From: Ophiobolus disseminans
Taxonomy: Eukaryota; Ascomycota; Dothideomycetes; Pleosporales; Phaeosphaeriaceae
Assembly: GCA_010093685.1 (NCBI GenBank)
Contig: MU006225.1
Coordinates: 812,507 to 876,506, forward strand
Reading direction: 5' to 3'
Length of the DNA: 64,000 nt
Shown piece by piece: positions 1 to 11,566 of the stretch; position 1 is the stretch's first letter; every line of letters starts with the position of its first letter. The notes beneath the pieces were generated by a model. It was not told where the DNA came from. It worked only from the letters and a program-made list of their open reading frames with translations, and ran no database searches. The translations under genes and the position numbers were made by a program.

Positions 1-232
1 TGTACGCGACAGCGATTCATGGAGGCCATCTGGAAACCCGCTGTTGTTCGACTCGAGCTACAAGGCAAAGACTGCGTACAACACTGTATTGGCTGCGTTG
101 GCATAAACGCGACGACCGAAGAAGTGAAGTATTTTGCTGTTCCCATGTATATAGTTGGATCGGAGGGACTGGTCAAAACAAGGTCGAGAAATATGTTGTA
201 CATACATCAATTGCAATCAGGGGTGCAACGCC

Positions 233-2498
233 TCATATAGACTTAGTTTTTCCCGTGACTTCTTCCTCATCCTGTGCACGTTTGGCTGCCTTGATGATGC
301 TGATACCCGCCGGCTCGCTTGCACCGTCCTCAACTTGCGTGATCCAGAATAGATCAGCGGCATTGATCCGTATCCTCTTGCGCCTTTCACTTTCCGCCAC
401 GTCAACAGCACTGTTCGTAACTGCGTTTGCTTCAAGCTCATCTAGGTACACCGATGCGAGACAATCCAAAGCGTACCGCGGCTCTGAAGCTCATGAAGAT
501 ATGTTCCGACACTAAGATCGTGATAAGGAGGCCTGTCCACGTACTCAGGCCAAGACGATCAGAAAAAAATCTCTGGCTCCCAAAGAGATGCACGATTGCT
601 GCACTACTGATAGAGCCCAACCATGTCAGACTTCCAAGCTAGTCACCCATGAGCCAATGCCGTCGCTGCGAATAGGAGTGGGTCGTTGGTGTTCGAAGCA
701 GATCTTGAGAAAGTCAGAGCGCAGCTCGATCCAACTGTTGATGAAAAATTCGATCGGCACAAGCGGCCAAACAGGGCTGAATAGCGCAAGATAGCCGAAT
801 TGAATCACCATTTCTGCGATACCCTCTTGGACGTTGTATGATGGTCGCAATGCTTCTTTGCGCGTTCTCTTCAAGAATCGAACTTCAGAAGGGCCATCGA
901 TAATGTTCTGGTACTGCAGTCCGCTGTGCTTAATCGTTTCCTTGACTTTGTGGTCGTACCACCACTCCTTGATTCGTTCTTTAAGCCACGGAAACACTAA
1001 CTCTTCGAAAGCATTCGATATCTGGCCAGTTAGAGTTAGCGCTATCGTTTCGTTGTGCAGTCGGTTTGAATCCACTAGAAACGGAATTCTTGTTCTCTCT
1101 GCCGTATGCAAGACATAGTCGATCAATTGCTGGAACGTCAGGATGATTTGGTCTCCAAACGGTACATAAACAAAAGCTGTGAACATGAGAGGAAGATAGT
1201 TCGGGACAGAGTTCAAGACGAAGATCTTCTGAGTGAGTGACATCTCGTGATGGTCCGCGGTTCGGTGATCGTCGTATGAAGTCATGGCTGTGGCGACACT
1301 TTCAAGCATACTCGTAGCGTAGGGAAGAAAGACCGCAAGGAAGACCGTTGGTAGGTACTCCTGAATTCAGTCAATTTCCAACGATGGTCGTGAGCATAAC
1401 ATCAAATCAGGCCACGTACCAGGTAGAACTTGTATGGACCTTCGTACGCTTCGCTAATGTAAGTCTGGATCACGAACACGATCGCGATCAGGGCTCCAAG
1501 AAACAAAGTACTGATGAGCAGGAAAGGTACCACGACGAGTTGTCGCAATATCCTTCTCCATCTCGGGAAGTGATGTCGAATCCGCCCGGCCGCATCGATC
1601 GTCTCAGTCTCATATGGGAACTGCGGGCGACTGGCTTTAAGATTATCCACTCCCAGGACACCCCATCGCATCGCCAGATCTGTCTACTTAATTTTCCAAT
1701 ACTCTAAAAAGACGGTCCACCAGACGCCAATGACCAGTGCGAAAGATGAAGAGTACTTTGGAAGGAAAGCCCATGCGCAGATGCCGGCTATGCAGGGGAA
1801 GGCGAGGAAGCGAAAGTATGTTTGAAGAAACGCGAAGTAGAACGCGATCTTCGCGCCCCATAGATCTCGGATTCTGTCCAAGTCCTCAACGTTAAGGAAG
1901 ATGCGTTTGCTAAGATGCGCAAGTAACAACCGGTTTGCGGTTTCGTTGTGAAGTGGAAAAATAGACGATACGTGCGTCCACTGGCCATGCTCTGGCGTAA
2001 TTCCTGCACCTCCAAGTTCCTTGCGCCAGTTGACGAGGTGGTATACTGAGAGGATGTCTTCAGCCTCGTATCGCGCGGAAACCATGCTAGCTATTGTGCC
2101 ACCTGGATGTTACTTGGTGATACCATAGAGCCAGTCTTTAACACTTCCTAGATCATCAGCATATGTTTGTAGCAAATTGTCACTTATTCGTACCGCGACT
2201 TGTATATAGTGTTGCTGAGGAGGTCTGCTGGTGCTTGTACAAACACAAGGAGCGATTGGTCGTATCCCCAACGAACTTCTGTGATCAGTCCCGTCAAATG
2301 GAGGGTCTTGATGAGTGTCGAGATTTCAAGTATTGCTATACTGGCATCTAAAATCGTTAAGCTTTATGCGTGTTCAGCATTCGTGACCCACAAACCTAGG
2401 TCCCCACAATTGTACACGATCACATATTTGTCGTTGCATGTGATGTTCGCAAGTTCGGTCTCGTCACCCAGAGTTGTACCGGCTCTTCTCCACTGCAT
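233..2498 (-). pseudogene. Anoctamin/Ist2-like (DUF590) membrane protein, disrupted
   Basis: Fungal anoctamins (Ist2 type) are multi-pass ER/plasma-membrane proteins that act as tethers or lipid scramblases. Reading from an ATG at 2498, exons 2498-2396, 2347-2194, 2143-1420 and 1360-233 give the family signatures in order: KYVIVY near the N-terminus, a TEVRWG segment, VKDWLYGIT, YHLVNW, FPLHNE, AFYFAFLQTYFRFLAFP, a QKIFVLN region and EMVIQFGYLALFSPVWPL followed by WIELRSD. The frame is broken in at least three places: TAA at 2110-2112 just before an HPGG stretch, TAG at 1684-1686 just after EYWKIK, and an apparent one-base loss near 636 between TSL and a GSLTWLGS segment. Near 440-470 another frame jump and a probable deletion shorten the C-terminal region. 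Both stops could come from CAA or CAG by one C-to-T change. No intron of normal length removes them. The remaining frame is well conserved, so the decay looks recent. Confidence 0.85.
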
Positions 2499-3144
2499 TT
2501 CAAGACCAGTAATGGATGATCGACTAGGTAGCTCGAAGGTGACGATAATGAGGAAGTAGGGTTATGTGTAGATAACACAGTATGGCTCGCAGTGTGGCGG
2601 AAGTATTCATATACGAACAGTAGGACGTCGTCATCCTGGCCCGTCTGCACAAGCCTCACATGCTGTGGACACTGTCACACTCTCAGCTGCGCCGAAGACT
2701 GGTTCGTGGTGATCGGGCCAACGCCTTAAAGAGCACTTGTTTGCCGGGCGACCCGACATTGCGAACGCAAGACATAACATATCCAGAACGAAAATTCCTT
2801 GAAACGAAAGAGGTGTTGTTCACAAGACATTGGACGCACAATGAAGCGTACGATGGAATTGTGATGGAGGATGGACGTGAAGGAATTGATCAGGCACACC
2901 GCTGAGTTTGACCCCCGCGTGCGCACTGAAAGAGGCTTAGCGCAGGCTTCGGTAGCGCGCCACGTCGCGTTTTCCCCTTTATGAACCCTGAACTCGCCAA
3001 ACACGTTCTTTGTCGCAAAAGTCTCAAAAGACCTTAGACCTTGACACACAAAGGATGGCCCGGAACACAATGTCGTTGTCTCATTCACACTTTCCGCAAT
3101 GAGCGCCGATGTAGCGCAAGTAAGCTACCAACGCGCTGCACGAG
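2499..3144. other. Intergenic, no gene seen
   Basis: This separates the divergent anoctamin pseudogene and the DUF2293 gene. Open frames here show no family motif and lack usable splice context. It probably holds the promoters of both neighbours. Confidence 0.5.
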
Positions 3145-3962
3145 GTGCCCTGTGAACAACAACATTCTCACACAATACTGACCACAATCAATATCGACGT
3201 TACAAGTTCTATGATGCATCGCGAAACTACAGTCGCGTCAAGCGCCCCCATGCCGAAGGGCTACGCTCTTCTGCCAAAAGGCATCGCGTACAAGACACTA
3301 CATTGCCGAAAGCTTACCCGCGAAGCAGGCATGCCACTCTATGTAGTCATGGACAAGAAAACCACACTCGGTCTGCGAGCGCCAAAATCCATCGTCTCGC
3401 AAGTTCATCTCAAAGCAAAAGACACGCTAGCGACACGCCGAGCTGCGACATCCAAACGCGATGCCGCTGATATCGCGAAAGCGGCTGCAAGTCTTAGGTT
3501 CCAATTCCCCAAGATTAGCACAAGTGATGAGGAGTTAGTGCTCAAGCATGGCTTCAAGAAGCACTCCGGCAGAGTAGGAAGAACAGGATCAATACCGCTA
3601 GAAAAGAAAGTCCTGCTTGCTGTTATCGCACATATACGACACAAACACACCGAGTACGACGCCTTGTTACGCTCCGGAACCGAACGAGAAGCTGCACGAA
3701 AGTTGACACGGAAGAAGATCGAGACTACGATGCGAACATGGGGGTTTACCGAAGGTAGGCGCTAACGCTGTCTTCCTATTCGGCGCCCTCGAAGCTTGCT
3801 TGCTGATATGATCTCAACACTCTAGATATCTCTTGGTACTTCAGTAGCGGCAAAAAGGCAATGAACGCGAAGAGTAAACTTCACAAGAGGACCGCGACAC
3901 CAATGGAAGATTTTGATACCGATGACTCCATGGATGCTGAGTATGTGTACGTGGCTGCTTGA
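3145..3962 (+). CDS. DUF2293 domain protein
   Basis: Two exons, 3145-3754 and 3826-3962, are separated by a 71-nt intron with donor GTAGGC, a TGCTGAT branch point and acceptor CTCTAG. They give 248 aa if the first ATG is used. A start at the ATG near 3211 (MHRETTV) would also give a full domain. The C-terminal half carries the DUF2293 signature: a positively charged helix with IPLEKKVLLAVIAHIRHKHT, then YDALL, and an R-x-A-R-K box before the exon junction. The N-terminal part contains LPKGIAYKT and CRKLTREAG stretches often seen before this domain in fungi. The second exon adds a basic then acidic tail. DUF2293 is found in fungal proteins of unknown function, so no role is assigned. It lies alone on + between two intergenic regions. 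Confidence 0.82.
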
Positions 3963-4697
3963 TGTACCTGTGGCCTCCTCGTACTGACCTTTAATAAGCC
4001 CTTAAATGTATCAGCCGGTCTTTCTCATAAGCCGAAAACCTTCTAACAATTTTGTCACCCACTAACCCGAATGGACATATAAGCGCGGAAAAGGCGTACA
4101 ATTTGCATGTCTCACGACATCCGCTGTTGCAAACTCGATCAAGGGAGAGGGGCTCGGAGTTAGCAGACTATTGCCGGGCTCTCCACTACCTACTCTGAAA
4201 GGCGTTCTCATTATCACGGCTCAGACACCATCATGGCCTATCATATACAGAACGATTCGAAAGGATTGTGCTGAATGGCTGACACGCACTGCGGCTTATG
4301 CCACATTAGGACGCTAACCTGCGGTCGTATGCAGCGCAGAGTTGACATCATCAAGGACCGAAACTGGAACTAACGTTTCGTCCGTTTCTTTGTCGGACAT
4401 TGCAGCAGCTCCTAAATGCGAGCTTTAAGCTCTTATGGCTTCAGATGAGAGCTTCATATCACACATGATAGGCTTTCCTTGCATTGATCCAGGTGCATTG
4501 CTTCTGAACGGCGTCCGAGGGCCGACGGTGAAACAAAAAGAGGTTAGCGCCCGGTCGCAGTAAAGGCGTTTGAGGAGCATAAGAGTAGGATAAGAACCCA
4601 TCTGTGAAAGAAGCACAAATCAGAAGACCAAAGAGTCCAGGCTTTAGATCACCATCGTTGAACCATCCACTCTGTCACCTAGAAGTCACAAGCTCAA
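3963..4697. other. Intergenic, no gene seen
   Basis: About 0.7 kb between two + genes. No open frame has recognisable coding character. The 3' part presumably contains the promoter of the NmrA-like gene. Confidence 0.5.
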
Positions 4698-5705
4698 ATG
4701 GCTTTGCGGCACGCTTCCCAGCAAGCCTCGGGCTTCGTCAATCGCATCAGAAGTATCGCTGTGGTCGGCGCGAGTGGAAACTCGGGCTCTTATATCGTGT
4801 CCTCGCTTCTCGCTAAGAAACAGTTCAACATCACTGCCATCTCCCGTCCCGATTCCAAGGGCACATTTCCCGAAGGCATCAAGGTCGCACACGTCGACTA
4901 CAACAACCACGACACTATTGTCTCCGCTCTCAAGGGTCATGATGCGCTCATCATCACCTTGAGTGTCTTTGCGCCCCGAGACACCCAACCAAAGCTCGTC
5001 CGCGCCGCAGCCGACGCCGGCGTGCCATGGATTCTGCCGAACGAGTTCGGCATGTACAACACAGAAGAGGCTCAAAACGATACCATCGGACCAGGTAAAT
5101 CACAGGATCGCGAACTCATCGAATCACTTAGCTTGTCGTGGATCGGTGTAACTACTGGTTTCTGGTACGAGCACTCGCTTTCCGGACCCGGTTTCTACGG
5201 TTTCGACATCAGTAAGCGCGAGGTTGTATTCTTCGATGAAGGCACGCAAAAGCTGAATACATCGACATGGTCGCAAGTTGGGCGTGGGGTGGCTGGGCTG
5301 CTTTCACTGCCTGTTCTACCGGATGACGAGAACGATGAGAAGACCACACTGAGCTCGTATCGCAATCGCATGGCTTTCGTATCGTCTTTTGCTCTCTCAC
5401 AGCGCGATATGTTTGACGCACTCAAGCGTGTCACTGGGACGTCGGACCGTGAGTGGTCCATCTCGTCGATGTCGGCGAAGGAGCGGTATGCTGAAGCGAA
5501 GGAGAAGATGAAAGGTGGGGACCGTCAGGCGTTTGGAAGGGTACTTTACACGCGGTACTTTTACGACGACGCAGGATTGTATGAGAAGAGTCATGGTTTG
5601 GACAACGAGAAACTGGGACTGCCGAAAGAAGACCTGGACGAGGCTACGCGGGCCGCGATCAAGGTTGGAGAGGATGGGTATTGGCGTCGGTATGGACAGC
5701 ATTGA
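4698..5705 (+). CDS. NmrA-like / isoflavone-reductase-like NAD(P)-binding protein
   Basis: A single exon of 335 aa. After a short leader the protein has a Rossmann fold with the dinucleotide-binding loop VVGASGNSGSYIV (about residues 21-33), a basic residue in the second strand region (SRPDSKG) that usually favours NADP(H), and the motif WILPNEFGMY near residues 113-122, where NmrA/PCBER-type enzymes have their substrate-side loop. The length suits the NmrA-like family, which includes NADPH-dependent reductases and redox-sensing regulators. The substrate cannot be told from the sequence. It ends about 75 bp from the convergent alcohol dehydrogenase. No secretion or membrane signal is seen, so it is probably cytosolic. 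Confidence 0.88.
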   Translation: MALRHASQQASGFVNRIRSIAVVGASGNSGSYIVSSLLAKKQFNITAISRPDSKGTFPEGIKVAHVDYNNHDTIVSALKGHDALIITLSVFAPRDTQPKLVRAAADAGVPWILPNEFGMYNTEEAQNDTIGPGKSQDRELIESLSLSWIGVTTGFWYEHSLSGPGFYGFDISKREVVFFDEGTQKLNTSTWSQVGRGVAGLLSLPVLPDDENDEKTTLSSYRNRMAFVSSFALSQRDMFDALKRVTGTSDREWSISSMSAKERYAEAKEKMKGGDRQAFGRVLYTRYFYDDAGLYEKSHGLDNEKLGLPKEDLDEATRAAIKVGEDGYWRRYGQH

Positions 5706-5780
5706 GTATGGACAGCATTGAGAACACAGGATCATATGTGGAGATGGAGTAACGACTTCCCTTTCCGCTCAGAACTAATA

Positions 5781-7117
5781 CTAGTCGAACGCGATAGCTG
5801 CTTTAACCACCTCCTGCCTCCTTACAACGTCCAAACACTCCTCCCACTCCTCAATCCTAAACGTCTTATTCACTACTCCCTCCAGCTTCAACTTCCCAGC
5901 CTTGATGTACTCCATCACATGGGGAATATGTCCCATACTACAAAAGCTGGCTAGGATAGTGATCTCGTTCTCCCAGATCTTAAAAGGCGACCACGCAATC
6001 TTAACACTCTCATCATACACGCCGTACACTACGAGCTTGCCACCTTTACGCACATAGTTGAGAGCTACTTCGAGCACGGTGGGCGCGCCCGTGGCCTCAA
6101 TGACGATATCGAATCCATAGGGGTTGGCAGATGCAAGCGCGTCCATCTGAACTCTGGGCGAAGTGTCGGAGATGGCGATGTAGTCGTCTGCTATGTTCAT
6201 CTTCCGTGCAAGATCAAGTTTTGGCCCGCCTTTGGATGCGATAGTAAGCTGCTTCGACGTCAGTCCTGCATAAGCTTCTTGTACATTGCCCTTACGTGTG
6301 CAGCGCCATTCATCTTGACTAACTGCGCCAGCAGTATCCCCGTTGGCCCACATCCGAATAGCAGCACTTTACTCCCAACTTCGATCTGCATTCGTTCGAT
6401 ACCATGCGTTGCGCACGCGGCTGGCTCGACTAGCACGGCTTCGAGATCTGGGAGGTCACCGATTGGGTGTACGAGGCGCGCAGGGTATCTGCAGTATTCT
6501 GCAAAACCGCCTGGGACGTTACCGCCAAAAGCGGTCAGACTGTCGCATAACAGAGGCTTTCTTCGAGTGCAATGGAAGCAGCTAAGACATGGTTGCATGG
6601 GGTCCGTTGCAACACGATCGCCAACTGAGACGTTTGAGACGTTCTTGCCGATGGCGGCAACGGTGCCTGCTGCTTCGTGACCTATTCCGGGGTCAAAACA
6701 CGAAGATTGCGTTGCGGTAAAAGTAACTAACCTGGAATCAATGGCCACTATTGTATGGATCAGCGCGTGTCAGTAGATGTTTGACTGAGACTTACTTTGG
6801 CGAGGAACTCGCCTTTGTGGTAGTGCAAGTCCTGAATTGATGTCAGCATACCGACATCCACGAAGAATCGTATCCACGGTATTGATTTACCGTTCCACAA
6901 ACTCCGCACGCTGAAATCTTGACCTAGCTGTAGTCAGTACATAGACGTCTATCATTTGAAGTAGTGTGTAACTCACCAGCACGTCATCATCTCCAATCTG
7001 AGGTACGTCGATCTGCACTACAGCAAATTTTTCTGGACCCGAATATCTGTCTTGCTTCAGATTATAGACAAAATCAACATTCACTATGACTCTCGCTTCT
7101 TACTGTAAAGCTTTCAT
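5781..7117 (-). CDS. Zinc-dependent medium-chain alcohol dehydrogenase
   Basis: Seven exons (7117-7104, 7046-6977, 6923-6891, 6831-6796, 6748-6733, 6681-6296, 6248-5781) sum to exactly 341 codons (340 aa). The fold is the zinc-dependent MDR family: a GroES-like N-terminus with catalytic-zinc ligands in SACGVCGTDLHYHKGEF and PLIPGHEAAGTV, a structural-zinc cluster of four Cys in PCLSCFHCTRRKPLLC, then a nucleotide-binding fold with LLFGCGPTGILLAQL. The closest general type is sorbitol/xylitol or threonine-dehydrogenase-like ADH oxidising a secondary alcohol with NAD(P). The exact substrate is not readable. The first coding exon is only 14 nt and the fifth 16 nt, so simple gene finders are likely to mis-start it at the false ATG at 7084. 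It is convergent with the NmrA-like gene. Confidence 0.9.
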
Positions 7118-8073
7118 CTTCTCCGGCACACTGCCCTTACTTGGTCCAGTCCGTCCACTCTCTTTCATTGTGTCGTGCATCCTAAAATATGAACTTGGAT
7201 TTCGTTTGACTTTTCAAACCCCCCAGGACCAGTCGTTATTTATGTAGTTGTGCTGCTAATGGTACATGCTTCGCTATACCTTCCTACTTGGTGCACACGC
7301 GTGTATGCGGGGTTCGGCAAACCTTCCGCATCCGACGGGGAATACTCCGAAGGACTTTCGACGGTATGGGCGTGGTGTCGTGATATCTTTCACGATGTAT
7401 CATTTATATAGTGTTTATAATCAGTAGTGGTTTGCATAATATAAGGATGACTCGACGGATTGCGTGGTTGCCATTGGGCATATTATAGTACATGTGCAGG
7501 CATTCTTGAGTACATCAATCCCTTGTCGCCCCTTCTCACTCAAGGTATCATCGCAAACCACGTTCCTCTCCCCTTTCAATAGACTTAATATTGTAGAAGC
7601 GTAAGCGTCTCAGCCTCGTGCTTGTCCTGCCAGACCTTTGGACGGACGACAACATCACCAGCACACTGGTAAAGTTATTTGTTAATCATTAGTTTGAAGT
7701 CAAGGACGACCGTCTTAGGGTGCTGCAGATAAACTCCATGAGCAGGGTTGGAGTGCATCGCTATGAGGACTAAGAGATGGGTTGGTGTGTACGTGTGGTG
7801 TCTGTTGTCTGGTGCTTTACGGTCTCAAATTACGCTAAACTAGTCGCCGCCTAGCTTCCCTTTCGACACCTGCTACAGAGTGACTTATCATTCACCCCTC
7901 AAAAGGCTGTAAAACCTCCAATCTCACGCGTAAATCAAGTGCACGCAGCGTTGATCTTCGAAATTGGCGCAACCTACCCGGATATTCCACCCGCTGCAAA
8001 TTTTGAGAGGTATGTACAGTCACCATTGCGCCACCCTCTATCCCCATACATCATTCCCAAGACCCCATTACTT
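7118..8073. other. Intergenic, no gene seen
   Basis: Nearly 1 kb of non-coding sequence between two minus-strand loci. It holds the promoter of the alcohol dehydrogenase (7118 upward) and the 3' flank of the broken secreted-protein gene. Several AT-rich patches occur around 7400-7500. No RNA gene or repeat was recognised. Confidence 0.5.
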
Positions 8074-9444
8074 TTAGCACCATATGCCCACCTCAAAGAA
8101 ACCTGGTCCTGACCAATATAACCTCGCCCGTACCACATGTTCTTGCAGCATGCTTTTCCCATCCTTGCTCCTCTCCACAACTCTCGACTCAACCCCAGCA
8201 TCCGTCCTGTTTCTCTCCATGAAGTTTGATGACGGCTTCTCTGGCTTGCTCGGTGGTGCATTAGGATCGACGTAAAACAGCAAGTTTGGGTAAGCAAGTG
8301 CGCCGTCGTCTTTGAAAATGCGAATTTTCCAGATGAACTTTGTGCCTCCAAGTTGGCGCTTATGCTGAAGTAGAAAGTACCCTGGTGCAAGGCCGTTCGG
8401 AGAACCTGTTCACAAGGCTCATGTCAGTGGCGAGATTGTTGTGGACTTGTACACGACGACTCACCAATGAGGGCCTTTGCAGCCTCTCCTTCCTCCCCGT
8501 CCATGCCAACCGTCACATCCGTACCGGGCCACGCCTTCAGCGCCCTATCTGTCACGCCAACAGCTTTCAACGCTCGAGGCACGATGACAAGTTCCGTCTC
8601 CTCATTTACAACGCTAACCGACATGAAGTATTGGATGTTCTGCAGCTGCGTTGTTGAGGCGACGCGATGCCAGAATCCCACGCTAGATCTAACCTCGATC
8701 GTAGAGGCGGCAGGGCTGCCTTTTCGATGACATCCCAGAAAGTACTGGCCGCCACCTCGGGAGATTTACGGTACAAGAAATACACGATGCCAGACGCCGC
8801 ATTAACACCAATGCGCGCAAATCCTCCGGTGCTCTAGGCTGCATCAGTTCTGCCATCACAACTTCGCACATCTTGTGACTCACGCGGTAACCCATCCCCT
8901 TCACAAAATACCATTGGTCTTTTAGATCTGGAAAACTTCCGTCGTCGCTCTTCCGCACTGTTGGCCCATCCTAGTGATTTACATAGAAGCAGTAGTTCGC
9001 ACCACCCTTGCTCGCCGATCTTGAATCGATGCCCAGATCACGGAATACTGGGCCCATCGGGTGATGATTCTCAAAGTCGCACATGTCTTGGAACCAATCG
9101 TCGATTTCAGAATAGCCCCATTTGGCGAGCTCTTGATGCAAAGAGCCGTCCCAGGGGCTCTGAGTGTAGGGCCATCGTAGCATGCGTGCGGATTCGGCCT
9201 CGTCGAGCGTCATGGCTTTAAGTAGGTTTTCGCCACAGCAGCGAGCTTTTCCCCAGATTTGGTCCGGACTAGCTGGAGGTGGCGTGTCTGCTCCCAATGC
9301 TGGTTCGCTGAGGTTGAGTAGTAGTTTCGGCTTATGGACGTCTTCTAAGTCGCCATATTCAATGATGCGGTAGGCCTTGTCGACTGCGTCTGCAGCTGTA
9401 TTGGTGACGCCAGCAAGCAGACAGAAAAGCAAGAAGAGTTGCAT
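8074..9444 (-). pseudogene. Secreted hypothetical protein, disrupted by a stop and a frameshift
   Basis: The ATG at 9444 opens a classic signal peptide (MQLFLLFCLLAGVTNTAADA). An upstream in-frame ATG at 9471 is less likely. Exons 9444-8884, 8833-8465 and 8405-8074 join with good splice sites and resemble a family of about 400-aa secreted fungal proteins of unknown function, with GGANYCFYVNH, KDQWYFVKGMGYR, an NIQYFMSVSVVN strand, a WPGTD motif and APGYFLLQHKRQLGG. Two lesions interrupt it: TAG at 8971-8973 inside the conserved core after YVNH, and a one-base loss near 8676-8680 between LDLAW and FWHRV. The three exons total 1262 nt. Adding one base makes 1263, divisible by three, which supports a single-base deletion. 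No intron of normal size removes the stop. The family placement is from memory of related proteins, not from a search. Confidence 0.72.
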
Positions 9445-10537
9445 ACTGGTTGACGATGGATAAGACGGCAAATAGTGGTGGTGATGTAGTTGGTCAACGT
9501 AAGATGAGCAGGTTGTAAATGACTAAATGTAGGATATGGTTAAGACATGATTCCAGAATTAGTGAGAGGACCACTTGTATTGAAGCTGACCAGCAAGTAA
9601 AGGCACGAAAACTCGATCCGTAGTGAGATCTGCTGTGTGAGCACAAGTCCTACTGGCTTCCAAACGACTTCTACCCTATCTAGGAAGAGATAGCAGTACA
9701 TACTTGAAGGCAGTCCTCTTTCACAGCTTTGTATACTCTCTCACCATGTCCTTTCCGTCCCCGTTCTTCCACATCACTATTAAGGTCACACTCTCTCTTC
9801 TCTTTTTCACGATTAACTCACCCGTATTCAGTCTATGTGCCACCCAATCAAGCACATTTGGAAAGCTTCCACGCGCAAGCGCTTGAAACCCCAAACGATC
9901 TAACTTACCTCTATATTGAGGGAAGAAGTGCCGAACGCCCTCGCCAAGCAGAGAGTTTTGAGCCTTATCACTTCAGATCATTAAATTAATGAAAGAAAAT
10001 ACACCAAGAAACACCAATCATTCATTCAGCGTGACCGTTGTGCAAGACGGAAAAAAAAATATCTTCGCCCAAATTCCAAGTACGAAACCTCACCCACCCT
10101 CACAACAGCGCCATAAGAAAACAAAAGCCACAACAGCACACACCATCGAGCTATCGCCTCTCCCTAATCCCAATGCCAGTCACCCCCACAAAGCTCAGAA
10201 AGGCAGAGCATCAACTACGACAAGCAAACCCGTAGCGCAGTCACCCACGTCCATTGCATCAAGATCAGCTACAATCCACAGCGTAACAGCAAACCTTCCT
10301 GAATAGGAAAGTTCAATCCCCATACACCAATCCCTCAAGGCTCACTATCCGGTGCGAAAAAAGGTGCTACAATCCACACTTGTGCGGAACCTTCCTAATG
10401 CGGTAATAATAATGGAGTGGATGCGGTTGTCTACTCCAAGTCCAAAATCCCGCTGCCGAAACGACTATAATCCACACCCTTCCTGGACGAAAAACGTCCC
10501 GAATAGAAAGTTCCACACAGATATAAAATACAAGTTT
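9445..10537. other. Intergenic, no gene seen
   Basis: About 1.1 kb. Small open frames on + are Ser/Thr/Lys-rich without motifs. A purine-rich A tract lies near 10051-10059. This holds the upstream region of the secreted-protein pseudogene and the 3' flank of the GH43 gene. Confidence 0.5.
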
Positions 10538-11566
10538 TCACGCTCCCCACTTCCCCCTCAACTTATCCCCTTGCGGCGTCGTTACAGGCAACACACTCCC
10601 ATGCCTCAAATTCGCCGGCCACGCAGCCCTATCGCTCGCGCTCCACTTCCCCGTCCGCACGTCCGTCGCTTCATACGGCCGGTAGCCGTCGCTGCCGTAA
10701 AAGTCGAGCAGCAGGTGTGCTTTGCCCGCGACTTGGTTGTCCCAATACACAGCGGGTCCTTCGACGCCGCTTGCGATGACGGCGGATGCGCCAGCTGGGC
10801 GCGTCCACGTACCGAATAAACCCGTCGTGCTGATTTCCGTGAAGACTGTTTTGGCGGATTCGTCCTTAATGAAGCGCGCGTAGGCGTTGTTGCCGAGGGG
10901 CAAGAATTCGAGATCGATGAGGGAGGTGGGGGAGCGGTTGATGTAGTCCTGCGGTGTGGAAAAAGTTTTGAAGTCTTTGGTGTAGGCGTAGCGCATGCGG
11001 ATGGCGGAGGGCGTGCCGGTGTGGTTGGGGTCGCTGGTGGGGTAGAATTTGCTGGCCCAGTGGACGAAGTATTCGCCCTTGGAGTCGTCCCAGATGGCGC
11101 TGGGGGCCCAGACCATGCCGGCTGTGGCGTCTTCGACGTTGACGAGGCGCTCGTTGGTCCAGGTGGTGAGGTCGGTGGATTCCCAGACGAAGATGCTGCG
11201 GGAGCCTTTGCGCTGCGCGGCGTCCCAGGTGGTTTTGCCGATGTTGAGGTCTGTGCCGATGATGTACCATTTCTTGCCTGCTTCGCTGCCGCTTCCAGGA
11301 ATGATGGAAGGGTCGCGGACACCTAGAGTGCCTTTTGTCGGGTTGATGACAGGTTGACCCTTGTTGAGGGCCACCATGGAGTTTGCATTGTTGCCGTTGG
11401 AGAGGTAGAAGTACACCGAAGGCTTGTCACCGAGGAAGAAGACACCGAGATAACCTGTGAGGGAAGGGTCTGCACGTGGTACGAGACCGTAATTGCTGAA
11501 GTCGAGGATCTGTGAAGGGAGTGCAAAGACACTCGGTAGTATGGTGAGCAGGGTAAGGAAGCGCAT
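10538..11566 (-). CDS. Secreted glycoside hydrolase family 43-like enzyme
   Basis: A single exon of 342 aa from the ATG at 11566 (an in-frame ATG four codons upstream would weaken the signal peptide). The N-terminus (MRFLTLLTILPSVFALPS) is a signal peptide, so the protein is exported. The body has repeated blade-like strands typical of the five-bladed propeller of GH43: GYLGVFFLGDKPSVYFYLS, GVRDPSIIPGSG (a conserved Asp that can act as base), WESTDLTTWTNERL, GMVWAPSAIWDDSKGEYFVH, SLIDLEFLP and GVEGPAVYWDN (an acidic residue placed like the acid catalyst). GH43 enzymes cut arabinan, arabinoxylan or xylo-oligosaccharides. The particular linkage is not determined. It probably acts in plant cell-wall breakdown. 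Confidence 0.85.
   Translation of the reverse strand: MRFLTLLTILPSVFALPSQILDFSNYGLVPRADPSLTGYLGVFFLGDKPSVYFYLSNGNNANSMVALNKGQPVINPTKGTLGVRDPSIIPGSGSEAGKKWYIIGTDLNIGKTTWDAAQRKGSRSIFVWESTDLTTWTNERLVNVEDATAGMVWAPSAIWDDSKGEYFVHWASKFYPTSDPNHTGTPSAIRMRYAYTKDFKTFSTPQDYINRSPTSLIDLEFLPLGNNAYARFIKDESAKTVFTEISTTGLFGTWTRPAGASAVIASGVEGPAVYWDNQVAGKAHLLLDFYGSDGYRPYEATDVRTGKWSASDRAAWPANLRHGSVLPVTTPQGDKLRGKWGA

Noticed and set aside
8971..8997. A 25-nt intron (GTAAAT...ACAG) to remove the stop in the secreted gene
   Set aside because: Far below the size of any other intron in the window, so a true stop is more likely.
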